Assembly: GCF_000935355.1 (NCBI RefSeq)
Contig: NZ_JXZC01000002.1
Coordinates: 459,516-523,515, forward strand
DNA length: 64,000 nucleotides
Source: Rossellomorea aquimaris
Lineage (GTDB): Bacteria; Bacillota; Bacilli; Bacillales; Bacillaceae_B
Direction of reading: 5' to 3'
Translations under genes and position numbers: made by a program
In this document: piece by piece, positions 62,997-64,000 of the stretch
How the letters are laid out: each line of letters begins with the position of its first letter
How positions within the stretch are numbered: the first letter of the stretch is position 1
The notes under the pieces: generated by a model
What the model was told of the DNA's origin: nothing
Database searches by the model: none
The model's input: the letters and a program-made list of their open reading frames with translations, nothing else

Positions 62997-63833
62997 TTAA
63001 CAATCCTTCGAAAACGTTCGTCTGATTGCATTTTCATATTCCGTTTCAGGCACGTGTGACTTCGCATACCTCTTGGTTACATTGATATCCCTATGCCCCG
63101 CCAACTTAGATACAATTTCAAGACTGACACCCTGATCGATAAGATGCTGGCAAAATGTATGGCGCAGCTTTTGGGCATTTATATTGAACTTCTTAAGCAT
63201 ATACTGGACCGATCTCTCCGTTAATCGCTCATTCGTTTTGGAGACGAACAGCGCTTCCTTTGGTTGGATAGCATCCATATAGTCAGAAAGTGAATTCACC
63301 ACTTCTTCCGACAGAGGAATGGTCCTTTGATCCCCATGAGTATCCGAAACGCTTACTTGTTTCGTTTCAAGATCTATATCCTCTATGTTAAGGGCGCAGA
63401 GCTCCGATACCCGTATCCCCGTATGAAGCAGCATATACACAATCGCTATATTTCTTTTATTTTCACTTTCTCTTACTTCTGATAAAAGTGCTTCACATTC
63501 TTCTTTAGAAAGCGTTTCGATTTCATCCTTTTTGCTTCCTTGTTTGATCTTTATATCAAACGTAATGTCAGGCCGTTTTAAATATTTTGCAAAAGTACGT
63601 ATCACTCCCAAGATTTTATCCGTCGTGATCGGACTCTTACCCTTTTCTTCTAAAAATAGAATGTAATCCTGAACGTCACGCTGAGTAATGTCCATTAACT
63701 CTCTGTGATTCTGTTGAAGCCACTTCTCATATTTTTTAAGCTCCTGATGGTAAGTCGAGATGGTATTTGATGATTTTCCTTCATGTTCAAGCCATGTTAA
63801 AAACTGATCAATCGTAGTACTGGATCCTTGCAA
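62997..63833 (-). CDS. Tyrosine recombinase/integrase (XerC/D-like) with an altered active-site histidine
   Basis: A 278-residue recombinase: SAM-like N-terminal domain (about 5-90) and catalytic domain (about 105-275). Active-site residues are R141 (TGIRVSEL), R224 (QKLRHTF), H247 (LAGHRD) and the nucleophile Y256 (KRYAK). The box II histidine three residues before R224 is Q221. I used the TTG at 63831-63833, eight bases after AAAGGG; the GTG at 63842 lies in that site. No attachment site, excisionase or other mobile gene is seen here, so it may be a domesticated or element-end integrase. Confidence 0.83.
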   Translation of the reverse strand: MQGSSTTIDQFLTWLEHEGKSSNTISTYHQELKKYEKWLQQNHRELMDITQRDVQDYILFLEEKGKSPITTDKILGVIRTFAKYLKRPDITFDIKIKQGSKKDEIETLSKEECEALLSEVRESENKRNIAIVYMLLHTGIRVSELCALNIEDIDLETKQVSVSDTHGDQRTIPLSEEVVNSLSDYMDAIQPKEALFVSKTNERLTERSVQYMLKKFNINAQKLRHTFCQHLIDQGVSLEIVSKLAGHRDINVTKRYAKSHVPETEYENAIRRTFSKDC

Positions 63834-63966
63834 GAGTACCACCCTTTCGAATCAAACCTCTATTTACTATTATCGTAGAACTTATAGATGAAGAAGTCAA
63901 CTTCTCCGAATGTAAGAAGGAAGAATTGATTCGTTTTTCCAAATTAGACTTTTAACCAAACGAAAA

Positions 63967-63994
63967 AAAGAGTAACTCCTAAGAGCTACTCTTT
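63967..63994 (-). terminator. Terminator of a gene beyond the right edge
   Basis: AAAGAGTAACTC (63967-63978) pairs with GAGCTACTCTTT (63983-63994) with one mismatch; the minus strand continues with a strong T run, so it probably ends a minus-strand gene starting to the right of the window. Confidence 0.7.
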
Positions 63995-64000
63995 TCACAT

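Overview
The window is chromosomal DNA of a low-to-moderate GC Gram-positive endospore-former of the Bacillaceae. Supporting signs are strong AGGAGG-type ribosome sites with frequent TTG and GTG starts, a ComK homologue, DUF1659/DUF2922 small proteins, an ECF sigma/anti-sigma pair, an M4 neutral protease, a Vpr-like subtilase and CcpA-type cre boxes. The intergenic repeat families suggest the Bacillus/Rossellomorea neighbourhood, but species cannot be fixed from the sequence alone. No rRNA, tRNA, CRISPR array or prophage was seen.

Layout. (1) 1-4390: a GntR regulator and a YdjC/ChbG deacetylase diverge from a GH4 6-phospho-beta-glucosidase and a lactose/cellobiose-type PTS (IIC, IIA, IIB), probably for chitobiose or another beta-disaccharide. 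(2) 4443-6424: two small DUF proteins and a Glu/Leu/Phe/Val dehydrogenase. (3) 6588-19451: a galactoside regulon on the minus strand: sodium symporter, GH36 alpha-galactosidase, galK-galE-galT, GH42 beta-galactosidase, galM and a LacI-type regulator. (4) 19698-21677: ECF sigma factor and coiled-coil anti-sigma-like protein. (5) 21907-25185: sulfonate-type ABC transporter and a SCO1 copper chaperone. (6) 25357-32339: TPR/HTH regulator, a three-gene pseudopilin operon, an orphan histidine kinase, a cell-wall-binding protein and small ORFs. (7) 32735-40052: neutral protease, GGDEF-EAL protein, odd ketosynthase-like protein and anchored metallophosphoesterase. (8) 40132-43625: MurNAc recycling operon murQ-murP-mupG. 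(9) 44111-48193: comK and a cell-wall-anchored subtilase. (10) 48219-57317: a nine-gene cluster that I read as 3-sulfolactate catabolism. (11) 57601-64000: GDSL and SGNH hydrolases, a polytopic membrane protein, a zinc-ribbon protein and a tyrosine recombinase.

The main discovery candidate is region 10. A TRAP transporter, a YeiH-type exporter, a FadR-type regulator, two sulfolactate dehydrogenases of opposite stereospecificity and SuyAB would together import sulfolactate, racemise it through sulfopyruvate, split it into pyruvate and sulfite, and export the sulfur. Four sigma-A-like promoters in this cluster (dctP, yeiH, suyA, slcC) each carry the same 19-bp dyad, TGGTTGRGTSACYCAACCA, 9-14 bp downstream of the -10 box. 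This defines a local regulon directly from sequence. Sulfolactate is a known constituent of Bacillus spores, so the cluster may scavenge spore-derived sulfonate.

The window is also rich in secreted scavenging functions (two proteases, three proteins with triple cell-wall-binding-2 repeats, galactosidases, MurNAc recycling). It holds several dispersed repeat families: a GAGGGACGGACCTC element that sits at gene 3' ends, GGTGCCAGGCACC hairpins, an element of about 145-240 bp in three copies, and a 20-bp-period array upstream of the beta-galactosidase gene.
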